DNA of 64,000 nt from Streptomyces sp. GSL17-111 (GTDB lineage Bacteria; Actinomycetota; Actinomycetes; Streptomycetales; Streptomycetaceae), in the NCBI RefSeq assembly GCF_037911585.1, contig NZ_JBAJNS010000001.1, positions 3,714,001-3,778,000 of the forward strand. Reading direction: 5' to 3'. The notes under the pieces were generated by a model. It did no database searches and had not been told where the DNA came from. It was given only the letters and a program-made list of their open reading frames with translations. Position numbers and translations under genes: made by a program. Numbering within the stretch: the stretch's first letter is position 1; each line of letters begins with the position of its first letter. Below are positions 7,362 through 15,337 of this stretch, piece by piece.

Positions 7362-8107
7362 CTTTGCTGCTCGACCGTGTCACCTTCCGGTACCACCGTT
7401 GGGACCGTCCCGTCCTGTCCGGCTTCACCTACGAAGTCCCCGGCAGCGGCCTGACGATTCTGCTCGGCCCCAACGGGGCGGGAAAGTCCACCATGATGTC
7501 CCTGTTGGCCGGAACGGTGGAGCCCCTGGCCGGCCGTGTCCGGCTTAAGGATTCCGCCCTCACGTCGGTCGACCGGGAGTACCGGCGCCATGTGGCCTGG
7601 TTGCCTCAGCGGGTCCCGACCTCACGGCAGTTGACCGCTCGTGAATACGTCGCCTACGTGGCGTGGTTGAAGGGCGAGAGCCGGGCCCGCGCGTGGGAGC
7701 GCGCCGAGACCGCCCTCGACCAGGTCGGTCTCGCCGAGCAGAGCGCTCGGAGGACGGCCAAGCTCTCCGGAGGCCAGCTCCGCCGGGTCGGCATCGCCTG
7801 TGCCCTGGCCCACGACGCGCGGGTGATCCTTCTCGACGAGCCCACGGCCGGTCTGGACCCGCATCAGCGCACCGTGTTCCGAGACGTGGTGCGGGAGGTC
7901 GCGGGCAGGATCCCGGTTCTGATGTCCACCCATGACATCGCCGATCTGGCCGATGAGGCGGACACCGTCTCGCTCATGGACCAGGGCCGCATCCTCCACC
8001 ACGGTGAGACCCACAGCTTCCTGGATCACGCACGCCCCGACGCCGCACCCGGCCGCCGGGCCGAGTCCGCGTACGCGGTCCTCATGGGGCTTGAGGGCAC
8101 CGGCTGA
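7358..8107 (+). CDS. ABC transporter ATP-binding protein
   Basis: Cytoplasmic ATPase of 249 residues that powers the transporter formed by the two preceding membrane proteins. All motifs are intact: Walker A GPNGAGKST (residues about 37-45), Q-loop in WLPQRVP, signature LSGGQ, Walker B VILLDEPTAGLD and the H-loop His in MSTHD. The layout resembles drug or lantibiotic-type exporter ATPases (CcmA class). The ATG overlaps the previous stop by four bases. No regulator gene is attached to the operon. Confidence 0.93.
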   Translation: MTLLLDRVTFRYHRWDRPVLSGFTYEVPGSGLTILLGPNGAGKSTMMSLLAGTVEPLAGRVRLKDSALTSVDREYRRHVAWLPQRVPTSRQLTAREYVAYVAWLKGESRARAWERAETALDQVGLAEQSARRTAKLSGGQLRRVGIACALAHDARVILLDEPTAGLDPHQRTVFRDVVREVAGRIPVLMSTHDIADLADEADTVSLMDQGRILHHGETHSFLDHARPDAAPGRRAESAYAVLMGLEGTG

Positions 8108-8226
8108 GCAGCCCCGCGCCTGACGGCGGGTGATGGGCGGCCGGCGTCGTGTACGGGTCCCCGCTGCTCTGGTGTCCGGTCGGCCGCTGACGTGCAGACC
8201 TCAGGGTTTCGGGGCGCCCGAGCGTC

Positions 8227-8781
8227 CTAGGGGCCGGTCGGTGTCGGGTGGGTGCGGAGGGCGGAGTCGAGGGTGCGCAGGAGTTCGCCGACGCGGCCGC
8301 CTCCGGAGGGGGCGTGCGGGAGGCGGCCGAGGACCGCGATGACGGCGGGCGGCGCGTGGTCGCGCGCCCAGTCGAGCGTTCCCGTGGGGACGTCCTCGTG
8401 CTCCCCGGACGTCAGCTCCTCGACGCGGGCGGCGTGGGCCGCAGCGCCGAGGACGTGTTTGACCTGGTGGGCGCTGGCCTTGGGGTGGAGGTAGGCCGCG
8501 GCGGCGGCATGGCTCGCCGCGCGTGCCGCGTCGACGGCGGCGGCCGGCGCGGCTTCCTGGGCGGCCTTGTAGGCGGCCCAGGCGCGCTGGCGCAGCGCCG
8601 CTGTGCGCCGCCCGCCCTCGGCGAAGACGAACGCGGCGTCGACGGCTTCGCGTGGGCGGGCGTCGCCGGGGACGTGTGCTTCGAAGACCGGCAGCACTCT
8701 CCGCGCGCACTCCGCCGCGTAGCCGGTGACGCCGCGCAGTTCGTCTTCGCTCAGGGGGATGTCGGCTGGCTCGGTCGGCAT
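8227..8781 (-). CDS. Putative immunity-protein (Imm-5-like) domain protein
   Basis: Soluble all-helical protein of 184 residues resembling the Imm-5-like putative immunity domain: an N-terminal ECARRVLPVFEAHVPGDARPREAVDAA segment, repeated Ala-rich helices (AAYKAAQEAAP, AARAASHAAAAAY) and a conserved His-containing helix (HQVKHVLGAAAHAARVEE). The ATG at 8781 was preferred to 8790 because GGAGG lies nine bases upstream of it, while 8790 directly abuts the site. It sits 59 bases after the amidohydrolase stop and is probably co-transcribed with it. No polymorphic toxin is visible nearby, so an immunity role is unproven here. Confidence 0.72.
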   Translation of the reverse strand: MPTEPADIPLSEDELRGVTGYAAECARRVLPVFEAHVPGDARPREAVDAAFVFAEGGRRTAALRQRAWAAYKAAQEAAPAAAVDAARAASHAAAAAYLHPKASAHQVKHVLGAAAHAARVEELTSGEHEDVPTGTLDWARDHAPPAVIAVLGRLPHAPSGGGRVGELLRTLDSALRTHPTPTGP

Positions 8782-8840
8782 GGTGGCCATCCTCCACCAC
8801 GTTCTGAGACGTCCTGAGACGTCCGGGGCGGGCGGAAGGG

Positions 8841-10085
8841 TCAGGCCGGGGGCCGGGGCCGCTTGTGGATGACGCCTTCCTTCATGACGAAGGCGACCTT
8901 CCCGGTGACCTCGGGGTCGGTGAAGGGGTCGCCGGGCATGGCGATGATGTCGGCGATCCTGCCCGGCGCGAGGACCCCGAGGTCGTCCAGGCCGAGGAGT
9001 TCCGCCGCGACGCTGGTCGCCGCCCGTAGCGCGCGGGCGGGGTCGATCCCGTTCGACACCATCATCGGGAACTCCTTCCAGTTCTCCGCGTGCGGGAACA
9101 TCCCGGCGTCGGTTCCGAAGGCGATCCTCACCTCGCTCGCGGCGAGGTGTTCGGCGGAGGCGAAGAGCGCCTTCCGGTACCGCGCGAACTTGCGGCGCTT
9201 GCTCGCGGGTTTGCCCACCCAGTAGGCGTCGTCGTCGACGTTCCGTGCGCTGTGGAGGACGGTGAACTGGGTCGGGACCAGGTAGACGCCCTCGTCGGCC
9301 ATCATCCACAGCGTGTCGCGCGAGGCCAGGTTCCCGTGGTCGACGCTGCGCACCCCGGCGCGTACGGCACGCTGCACGCCTTCGTCACCGTAGCCGTGCG
9401 GGGTCGCCGGGCGGCCGAGGTCGCGGGCGGTCTCGACGAGGGTGTTCATCTCCTCCTGGGTGTAGGTGGTCTGCGCGGGGTCGTCCGACGGGCTGGAGAA
9501 GCCGCCGGTGGCGGCGAACTTGATCCAGTCGGCCCCGCCCCGGATCTCCTCGCGCACGCGGGTGCGGATCTCGTCGGGGCCGTCGGCGGCGGCCAGCTCC
9601 AGCAGGCGCGGCCGGCCCTGGAGGTCGGGGTTGAGCACGGCCGCGTAGTCGCCGTGCCCGCCTCGGGCGGAGATCATGTGCGGTGCCACGAGCAGGCGCG
9701 GGCCGGGCACGATCCCGGCGGCGACGGCGTCGCGCAGGGCGACGAGGCCGAAGCCGGGGTCGGCGCCCATGAGGTCACGCACGGTGGTGAACCCGTTCAT
9801 GAGCAGCGTGTGCAGGACCGGGAGCGTCCGCAGCACCCCGGCCGCCGAGGAGAGCGCGAGGACCGACAGGAGATCCGGGGTGATCGAGACGTGGGTGTGG
9901 CAGTCCATGAACCCGGGGGTGACCGTCAGACCCGACAGGGGCACGACCTCCGCGCCCTCCGGTGCGGCGACGTGCTCGGCGATCCGGCTGATCCGGCCGT
10001 CCTCGACCAGGACGTCCCGGGCGCCGATCGGCCGGTCCGCGAGCCCGTCCCATACGGTGCCGCCGGTGAGCAGCGTGGTGGACAT
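8841..10085 (-). CDS. Amidohydrolase-family metal hydrolase (imidazolonepropionase/prolidase-like)
   Basis: Cytoplasmic hydrolase of 414 residues in the amidohydrolase superfamily. Visible metal ligands and active-site motifs are DCHTHV (after TVTPGFM), the likely carbamylated lysine in DWIKFAATGG, His in PATPHGYGDEG and SVDHGN, and the catalytic Asp in FGTDAGMFPHAENWKE. The C-terminal GRIADIIAMPGDP closes the small beta domain typical of the family. The ATG at 10085 follows GGGAGACGG. Relatives cleave cyclic amides, dipeptides (Xaa-Pro) or imidazolones; the substrate cannot be fixed from sequence. The Imm-5-like gene follows it. Confidence 0.88.
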   Translation of the reverse strand: MSTTLLTGGTVWDGLADRPIGARDVLVEDGRISRIAEHVAAPEGAEVVPLSGLTVTPGFMDCHTHVSITPDLLSVLALSSAAGVLRTLPVLHTLLMNGFTTVRDLMGADPGFGLVALRDAVAAGIVPGPRLLVAPHMISARGGHGDYAAVLNPDLQGRPRLLELAAADGPDEIRTRVREEIRGGADWIKFAATGGFSSPSDDPAQTTYTQEEMNTLVETARDLGRPATPHGYGDEGVQRAVRAGVRSVDHGNLASRDTLWMMADEGVYLVPTQFTVLHSARNVDDDAYWVGKPASKRRKFARYRKALFASAEHLAASEVRIAFGTDAGMFPHAENWKEFPMMVSNGIDPARALRAATSVAAELLGLDDLGVLAPGRIADIIAMPGDPFTDPEVTGKVAFVMKEGVIHKRPRPPA

Positions 10086-10242
10086 GTCCGTCTCCCTCGT
10101 CTCCGCCGACCGCACGGGCGGGAAGGGGAAGCCGCCGGAGCCCGCGCGTCACATCGCCCCGGTGAGGTAACCAGGCGGTGGCACGGGCCGGTGAGCGCCA
10201 CGCGGTGCGGCCACCGGCTTGGCGGACGGCGCGGGCGGCGGC

Positions 10243-10260
10243 GTCCCCCGGCCGGGGGAC
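10243..10260 (-). terminator. Palindrome downstream of citrate synthase
   Basis: GTCCCCCGG and CCGGGGGAC form an 18-base perfect palindrome 33 bases past the citrate synthase stop. A direct repeat GGCCGGGGGACGGG follows (10250-10263 and 10268-10281). It is a likely hairpin terminator for the minus-strand gene, without a T-tract. Confidence 0.45.
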
Positions 10261-10292
10261 GGGTCACGGCCGGGGGACGGGCGCGGGAGGGG

Positions 10293-11393
10293 TCAGCGGG
10301 CGACGGTGGAGAAGCCGTCGATCTCCTCCGGGCCGCGGCGGCCCGGGCCGGTGTAGCGGGCGGAGGGGCGCACGAGGCGTCCGGTGCGCTTCTGCTCCAG
10401 GATGTGCGCGGACCAGCCGGCCGTGCGGGCGCAGGTGAACATGGAGGTGAACATGTGCGCCGGTACCTCGGCGAAGTCGAGGACGATGGCGGCCCAGAAC
10501 TCCACGTTGGTGGCGAGGACGCGGTCGGGGCGGCGGGCCTTCAGTTCGCTCAGGGCGGCCTGCTCCAGGGCCTCGGCGACCTCGAAGCGCGGGGCGCCGA
10601 GCTCCTTGGCCGTGCGGCGCAGGACGCGGGCGCGCGGGTCCTCGGCACGGTAGACGCGGTGCCCGAAGCCCATGAGCCGCTCGCCCTTGTCGAGCTGCTG
10701 CTTGACGTAGGCGGTGGCGTCGCCGGTGCGCTCGATCTCCTCGATCATGCCCAGGACGCGCGAGGGCGCGCCGCCGTGGAGGGGGCCGGACATGGCGCCG
10801 ACGGCCCCGGAGAGGGCGGCGGCGACGTCCGCGCCGGTGGAGGCGATGACGCGGGCGGTGAAGGTGGAGGCGTTCATGCCGTGCTCGGCGGCCGACGTCC
10901 AGTAGGCGTCGACGGCGGCGACGTGCTTGGGGTCGGGCTCGCCGCGCCAGCGGCGCATGAACCGCTCGACGACCGTGTCGGCCTTGTCGATCTCGCGCTG
11001 CGGGACCATGGGCAGGCCCTGGCCACGGGCGGACTGGGCGACGTAGGACAGGGCCATGACGGCGGCGCGGGCCAGGTCGTCGCGGGCCTGCTCGGCGTCG
11101 ATGTCCAGCAGCGGTTTGAGGCCCCACACGGGGGCGAGCATCGCGAGGGCGGACTGCACGTCCACCCGGATGTCACCGGAGTGGACGGGGATGGGGAAGG
11201 GCTCGGCCGGGGGCAGTCCGGGGTTGAAGCCGCCGTCGACCAGGAGCCCCCAGACGTTCCCGAAGGAGACGTGGCCGACCAGGTCCTCGATGTCGACCCC
11301 CCGGTAGCGGAGGGCGCCGCCCTCCTTGTCGGGTTCGGCGATCTCCGTTTCGAACGCGACGACTCCTTCGAGTCCGGGGACGAAATCGGACAT
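10293..11393 (-). CDS. Citrate synthase 2 (CitA-type)
   Basis: Enzyme of 366 residues condensing acetyl-CoA and oxaloacetate, or a closely related (methyl)citrate synthase. The short actinobacterial type-2 form is recognised by MSDFVPGLEGVVAFETEI at the start, LRYRGVDIEDL, the His motif AEHGMNASTFTARV, SGPLHGGAPSRV (active-site His), FGHRVYRAEDPRA and the C-terminal ARTAGWSAHILEQ. The ATG at 11393 was chosen by family N-terminus; the frame runs open 71 codons further. It is divergent from pdxH across 396 bases. Whether it acts in the TCA cycle or a side pathway is not determinable. Confidence 0.93.
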   Translation of the reverse strand: MSDFVPGLEGVVAFETEIAEPDKEGGALRYRGVDIEDLVGHVSFGNVWGLLVDGGFNPGLPPAEPFPIPVHSGDIRVDVQSALAMLAPVWGLKPLLDIDAEQARDDLARAAVMALSYVAQSARGQGLPMVPQREIDKADTVVERFMRRWRGEPDPKHVAAVDAYWTSAAEHGMNASTFTARVIASTGADVAAALSGAVGAMSGPLHGGAPSRVLGMIEEIERTGDATAYVKQQLDKGERLMGFGHRVYRAEDPRARVLRRTAKELGAPRFEVAEALEQAALSELKARRPDRVLATNVEFWAAIVLDFAEVPAHMFTSMFTCARTAGWSAHILEQKRTGRLVRPSARYTGPGRRGPEEIDGFSTVAR

Positions 11394-11789
11394 CAGGCGG
11401 CTCCTCTGCGTGGGTCGGAACGGCTCCGCTGCCGACTGTGCCGAGGGCTTGCGGTCCATTGCCGAGATCCGGATGGTGCGCGCGCGGGTGATCTCCCCGC
11501 CTCGGGCGCGGTCGAACACGATAGCCGCGCCCGGCGCCCCCGGTCCCTTCACGGTCGGTGATTTTCGCCGGTTCGTCACCTCGGGGAGGTGAGTGAGAAG
11601 GGGCACACGCGGTGATCGGGTTCTCCCGGGTGTAGAGCGTGTGGAGAAGGGGAAGACTGGGCCATCACAGACGGATCAGCGGTGCGGGCCCTGCGAGCGG
11701 GCGAGCCCGCGGGCGTCCGGTGTCGTGACCGTCCGCATCCTCCGTCCGGCCCCTGGTCCCGTGTCCCCGGGCCGGAACGTTGCTGCAAG
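11394..11789. other. Divergent intergenic region between citrate synthase and pdxH
   Basis: No supported gene. It should contain both divergent promoters. One clear element is a hairpin at 11576-11592: TCACCTC and GAGGTGA are perfect complements around a GGG loop, a possible operator or leader hairpin. I could not assign -10/-35 boxes with confidence. Confidence 0.45.
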
Positions 11790-12551
11790 ATGAGAGGCGT
11801 GTCTCACGCCCAGGATCACCCTCACCACGCAGACCCGTCGATCGAGGCCGCCTTCGTGGCGCAGGCTGCGGCGGACGTCGCCGAGTCCGCCGCGGCGCGG
11901 GCCCGCCGCGCGCTGGACCCGGCGGCGATGCGGGCCCACTACCGCAGCGCCGGCCTCCTGGAACGTGATCTGGCCGCCGAACCGGCCGAGCAGTTCAGCC
12001 ACTGGTTCCACGACGCGGAGGCGGCCGGGCTGCACGAGCCGAACGCGATGGTCCTGGCCACCGTGGACGCCGAGGGCCGCCCGAGCTCCCGCACGGTGCT
12101 GCTGAAGGCGTACGACGCGGCCGGGTTCGTCTTCTACACCAACTACGGCTCCCGCAAGGGCCGAGACATCGAAGCGAACCCGCAGGTGTCGCTGCTCTTC
12201 CCCTGGCACGGCATCGCCCGGCAGGTGATCGTCGCGGGCCGGGCGGCCAGGATCGGCCGGGCCGAGACGGCGGCGTACTTCCGCACCCGTCCGCACGGCT
12301 CGCAGCTCGGGGCGTGGGCGAGCGAGCAGTCGTCCACGGTGGCGTCGCGGGAGGAGCTGGACGCGCTCTACGCGGAGCTGGCCGCCCGCTACCCGGAGGG
12401 GGAGGACGTGCCCGCGCCGCCGCAGTGGGGCGGCTTCCGCGTCGTCCCGGAGACGGTGGAGTTCTGGCAGGGCCGGGAGAACCGGTTGCACGACCGGCTG
12501 CGCTACCGCCGCGAGGGCGGGGGCTGGACGGTCGAGCGGCTGTGCCCGTGA
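11790..12551 (+). CDS. pdxH: Pyridoxamine/pyridoxine 5'-phosphate oxidase
   Basis: FMN enzyme of 253 residues that oxidises pyridoxamine or pyridoxine 5'-phosphate to pyridoxal phosphate, the last step of vitamin B6 salvage. Family motifs are clear: [83 protein letters not shown] and the C-terminal signature [19 protein letters not shown]. The ATG at 11790 is used; a GTG at 11799 (VSHAQDH) is an alternative with a nearer AG-rich site. The N-terminal extension of about 30 residues is variable in the family. Confidence 0.95.
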   Translation: MRGVSHAQDHPHHADPSIEAAFVAQAAADVAESAAARARRALDPAAMRAHYRSAGLLERDLAAEPAEQFSHWFHDAEAAGLHEPNAMVLATVDAEGRPSSRTVLLKAYDAAGFVFYTNYGSRKGRDIEANPQVSLLFPWHGIARQVIVAGRAARIGRAETAAYFRTRPHGSQLGAWASEQSSTVASREELDALYAELAARYPEGEDVPAPPQWGGFRVVPETVEFWQGRENRLHDRLRYRREGGGWTVERLCP

Positions 12552-12588
12552 GCGCCGCAGGGGCGCAGGGAGCCACGGGAACGCAGAC

Positions 12589-12660
12589 GGCCTGCGGGTC
12601 GCTTCCCCTGACCGCCGTGGCGGCAGGGGGCCGGTCGGACGTACCGGCGACCCGCAGGCC
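12589..12660. terminator. Long branched hairpin after pdxH
   Basis: GGCCTGCGGGTCGC at 12589-12602 is perfectly complementary to GCGACCCGCAGGCC at 12647-12660 (14 bp). Inside are two further stems: CCCCTG/CAGGGG with CCGCC/GGCGG (12605-12629) and GCCGGT/ACCGGC (12630-12648). The whole can fold as a three-way junction. It starts 38 bases after the pdxH stop and is probably a strong terminator on the plus strand; on the minus strand it lies downstream of a candidate 12-codon gene. Confidence 0.6.
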
Positions 12661-12661
12661 G

Positions 12662-12736
12662 GGTGACTGCGTGGATATGAGCCGGGCTGAGCCGGCTGCG
12701 CTGAGCGAGACGGCAGGCCCTTAGGCCGCAGTCACC
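12662..12736 (-). promoter_or_regulatory. Hairpin overlapping the end of a candidate short gene
   Basis: GGTGACTGCG at 12662-12671 (plus-strand reading) is perfectly complementary to CGCAGTCACC at 12727-12736. On the minus-strand RNA the 5' arm covers codons 8-11 of the candidate short gene and its stop codon lies just inside the loop, so a translating ribosome would open the stem. Smaller stems fold inside (AGCCGG/CCGGCT). This resembles the layout of ribosome-sensing attenuators. Confidence 0.45.
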
Positions 12737-12759
12737 TCACGCGTCCGGTGGTCATACAT
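12721..12759 (-). CDS. Candidate 12-codon leader-like peptide gene
   Basis: Very short frame encoding MYDHRTREVTAA. Upstream, the minus strand reads AGAAAGGAGGTGATCC (12765-12780), complementary to the last 16 bases of Streptomyces 16S rRNA, far more than a usual ribosome-binding site; the GGAGG core to ATG distance is 11 bases. A second ATG at 12755 opens a 7-codon frame. A plausible promoter lies at 12793-12821. Immediately downstream are two strong hairpins, and then the strand runs antisense into pdxH, so no obvious gene is controlled. The peptide resembles nothing I know; it may be translated, or the RNA may act through its anti-16S element. Confidence 0.4.
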   Translation of the reverse strand: MYDHRTREVTAA

Positions 12760-12792
12760 TCTCCGGATCACCTCCTTTCTCGTGTGCCCGCA

Positions 12793-12821
12793 CGCTAACT
12801 CCGCTCCCCGGGAGCGGGCAA
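12793..12821 (-). promoter_or_regulatory. Candidate promoter of the short gene
   Basis: On the minus strand TTGCCC (12816-12821) and TTAGCG (12793-12798) are separated by 17 bases. The spacer holds most of a hairpin, GGAGCGG/CCGCTCC (12801-12817). The predicted start point would give a leader of about 27 bases. The -10 match is poor, so this is tentative. Confidence 0.3.
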
Positions 12822-12993
12822 CGAAATTTCGGAGGCGCAACAATTTCCCCGAACGGGGTGTGCGTTGCGTCACGTTCGCGTTGAATGAGGGTGCGTGCCC
12901 CGTGCACGTAATCGCCCGTACACGCGGGCCCAGGAGTCCACCGCTTCGAGCAGCAGAGCGGCACGGTCACGAGCCGGGCCGCCGGGGGTGCAG

Positions 12994-14403
12994 ATGTCCG
13001 CTCAACCCGATACCCACTCCGAACCGACGGCCGACGGCGGCGAGGGCACCTCCGCCGCCCCCGAGGGCCCGGACGGCTCCTGTCTGCTCGCCGCACTGCT
13101 CGACGGCATGGACGCCGCGCTGTTCGCCCTGGACGGCGACGGCGTCGTCACCCACTGGAACCGCGAGGCCGAGCGGATGCTCGGCTGGAGCCCGCAGGAG
13201 GCGGTGGGGCGGCGCGGCCTGAGCGGCTGGGCGGTCCGTCCGGCCGACGCCGCCGACGTCGAGGAGCGGCTGCTGGCGCCGATGCGCACGGCGGGCCGCC
13301 AGGTGTACGAGTTCGCGCTGGTCACCAAGGACGGCGGCCGGGTGTTGGTGCGCACCCAGTCCTCCGTCGTGCGGGACGCGGCCGGGGAGCCGGCGGGCGT
13401 CTACTGCGCGTTCAGCGAGGTGCACACGCAGATCGACCTGGAGCGGTCGGTGGCGCTGAGCGAGGCGCTGTTCGACGACGCCTCGTGGGGCGTGGTGCTC
13501 GTCGACGCCGACCTGCGCCCGGCCGTCGTCAACCAGCACGCGGCCCGGGCCTTCGGGGTGCGGCGCTCGACGCTGCTGGGCCGGCCGCTGGGCGACGCCA
13601 TCAGCAACGGCCTGGAGGAGCTGGAGAGCGCGCTCCAGCACGTGCTGGCCGAGGGCACCCCGCCCGCCCCGGCGGACCTGTGGGTCACGCTGCGGCCGCA
13701 CGGCGACGGCCCGGTGGACCCGCCGCTGCGGCGGTGCTGGCGCAGCGGGTTCCTGCGGCTGTCCTCGCCGCTGGCGGAGGAGCCGGTGCCGCTGGGGGTG
13801 GCCTGGCTGTTCCACGACATCACCGAGACCAAGCTGGCCGAGCAGCAGGCCGCCCGGCTGCGCTTCCGCGACAGCCAGCTGCACCGGGCGGCGCGGGCGG
13901 CGGCCGAGTGCGAGGACCCGATGGAGGCGGCGGCGGCCCACCTGGACTTCGCCCTCGCCGGGTACGCCGACCACGCCCTGCTGGACCTGGCCGCCGGCGC
14001 GCGGCTGGTGCGGACGGCGCACGCGCCCGGCGGTTCGGCCTGGCACCCGACGCCGGAGAGCGGTCTGCCGGTCCCCTACATGGCCAACCACCCGGCCCTC
14101 CAGGCGTTCGAGCACGGCGGCCCGGTGCGCGCGGGGGCGGGCGGAAGCACCTCACCGGAGTGGGCGGCGGCCCGTTCGTGGCCGGAGGGGACGGCGTACG
14201 GGCTGTGCGCGGCGCTGCGCAGCAGGGGCCGGACGCTGGGCGTCGTCACCTTCCTGCGCGGTCCGGCCCGGCGCAACTTCGACCGGGCCGACACCGTGTA
14301 CGCGCAGGACATCGCGGTGCGGATCGCGGCCGCCGTGGACCTGTCGCAGGCGGTGCGCGGGGAGCGCCGCCCGCGCGGCGGCCCGGCGGCTCAGTCGCGG
14401 TAG
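12994..14403 (+). CDS. PAS/PAS/GAF sensor protein
   Basis: Cytoplasmic sensory protein of 469 residues with no visible output domain. A first PAS domain covers about residues 25-150 (ALFALDGDGVVTHWNREAERMLGW is its core), a second about 155-290 (GVVLVDADLRPAVVNQHAARAFGV), followed by a GAF-like region about 300-455 (AYGLCAALRSRGRTLGVVTFLR). Many Streptomyces relatives end in a PP2C/SpoIIE phosphatase; here the protein stops after GAF. The ATG at 12994 was chosen by the GGGGG upstream; the frame is open to 12895. Its stop overlaps the convergent SIS gene by 13 bases. Confidence 0.85.
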   Translation: MSAQPDTHSEPTADGGEGTSAAPEGPDGSCLLAALLDGMDAALFALDGDGVVTHWNREAERMLGWSPQEAVGRRGLSGWAVRPADAADVEERLLAPMRTAGRQVYEFALVTKDGGRVLVRTQSSVVRDAAGEPAGVYCAFSEVHTQIDLERSVALSEALFDDASWGVVLVDADLRPAVVNQHAARAFGVRRSTLLGRPLGDAISNGLEELESALQHVLAEGTPPAPADLWVTLRPHGDGPVDPPLRRCWRSGFLRLSSPLAEEPVPLGVAWLFHDITETKLAEQQAARLRFRDSQLHRAARAAAECEDPMEAAAAHLDFALAGYADHALLDLAAGARLVRTAHAPGGSAWHPTPESGLPVPYMANHPALQAFEHGGPVRAGAGGSTSPEWAAARSWPEGTAYGLCAALRSRGRTLGVVTFLRGPARRNFDRADTVYAQDIAVRIAAAVDLSQAVRGERRPRGGPAAQSR

Positions 14404-15146
14404 AAGATCCGGTCCGCGTACTCCGTCATCACGCGCTCGTTCCAGGCGTGCCCGCCGTCGACGTTGCCGGAGCGCAGCAGCGGCGGGGTGAGGCCCCGCT
14501 CGGCCAGGACGCCCGCCGCCGTGGCGACGGCGGCCTGGAGCAGGGCGCAGGCGACGACGGTGGAGGCGGGGGCGAAGGGCGCGGGGATGCCGGGATGTGT
14601 GAGGGTGGCGTCGCCGACGGGGACGCGGCAGTCGAGCACGACGTCGCAGTGGTCCTTGAGGAAGGTGCCCGAGGCGTGCCGGGAGGCCGTCTCCCGCGCG
14701 TAGGCGGCCGACGTCAGACCGATCACCCGCAGCCCCAGCTCCCGGGCGTGCTGCGCCATCTCCACGGGCAGCGGGTTGCGGCCGGAGAGCGAGACGACGA
14801 CGAGGGCGTCCCCGGCGCGGGCGGGGGAGGCGTCCAGGGTGGCCGTGGCCAGGCCGTCGACGCACTCCAGGGCGCTGCCCAGCGTCGCGGGGCGGACGTC
14901 GACGCCGACGACACCGGGGACCGTCAGCAGGTTCACGACGGCCAGCCCGCCGGCCCGGTAGACGACGTCCTGGGCGACGAGCGAGGAGTGCCCGGCGCCG
15001 AAGGTGAACAGCCGGCCGCCGTCGGCCACGGTGTCGGCCAGCAGCGTGCCCGCCGCGGTGACGGACTCCGCCTCCCCTTTCCTGACCTGCTCCAGCAGGC
15101 CGATCGCACCGTCGAAGAACCGGTCGGCAAGCTCACTCGCGCTCAT
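14391..15146 (-). CDS. SIS-domain sugar-phosphate-binding protein
   Basis: Protein of 251 residues with a sugar isomerase (SIS) fold, like phosphoheptose isomerase or MurR/GmhA-type proteins but without a DNA-binding domain. Phosphosugar-binding motifs are LFTFGAGHSSLVAQD and the Ser/Thr loop VVVSLSGRNPLPVEMA. The C-terminal part (SGNVDGGHAWNERVMTEYADRIFYRD) resembles UPF0309-type proteins. It may isomerise or bind an amino-sugar phosphate. ATG 15146; the gene diverges from dmdR1 with a 191-base gap and converges on the PAS/GAF gene. Confidence 0.88.
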   Translation of the reverse strand: MSASELADRFFDGAIGLLEQVRKGEAESVTAAGTLLADTVADGGRLFTFGAGHSSLVAQDVVYRAGGLAVVNLLTVPGVVGVDVRPATLGSALECVDGLATATLDASPARAGDALVVVSLSGRNPLPVEMAQHARELGLRVIGLTSAAYARETASRHASGTFLKDHCDVVLDCRVPVGDATLTHPGIPAPFAPASTVVACALLQAAVATAAGVLAERGLTPPLLRSGNVDGGHAWNERVMTEYADRIFYRD

Positions 15147-15337
15147 GGCGCTCACGCTAGAGGACCGAAGAGGTCTGGACCAGAGGGCCCGCACCGCCGG
15201 TGCGCGCCCCCCGCGTGGCGTCGGCGCGCCCCCACCGCCCGCCCGTCGTGTGCCCACGGTGGCAACGGTTGTCGGCCGCATGCGTCAGAATTGAGGCCAG
15301 GGCCACCGCACCAGCTGACGAGGGGCACGTAGACCAG

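Noticed and set aside
9090-11561. An 823-codon plus-strand frame opposite the amidohydrolase and citrate synthase
   Set aside because: Same artefact; the minus-strand genes have full family motifs.
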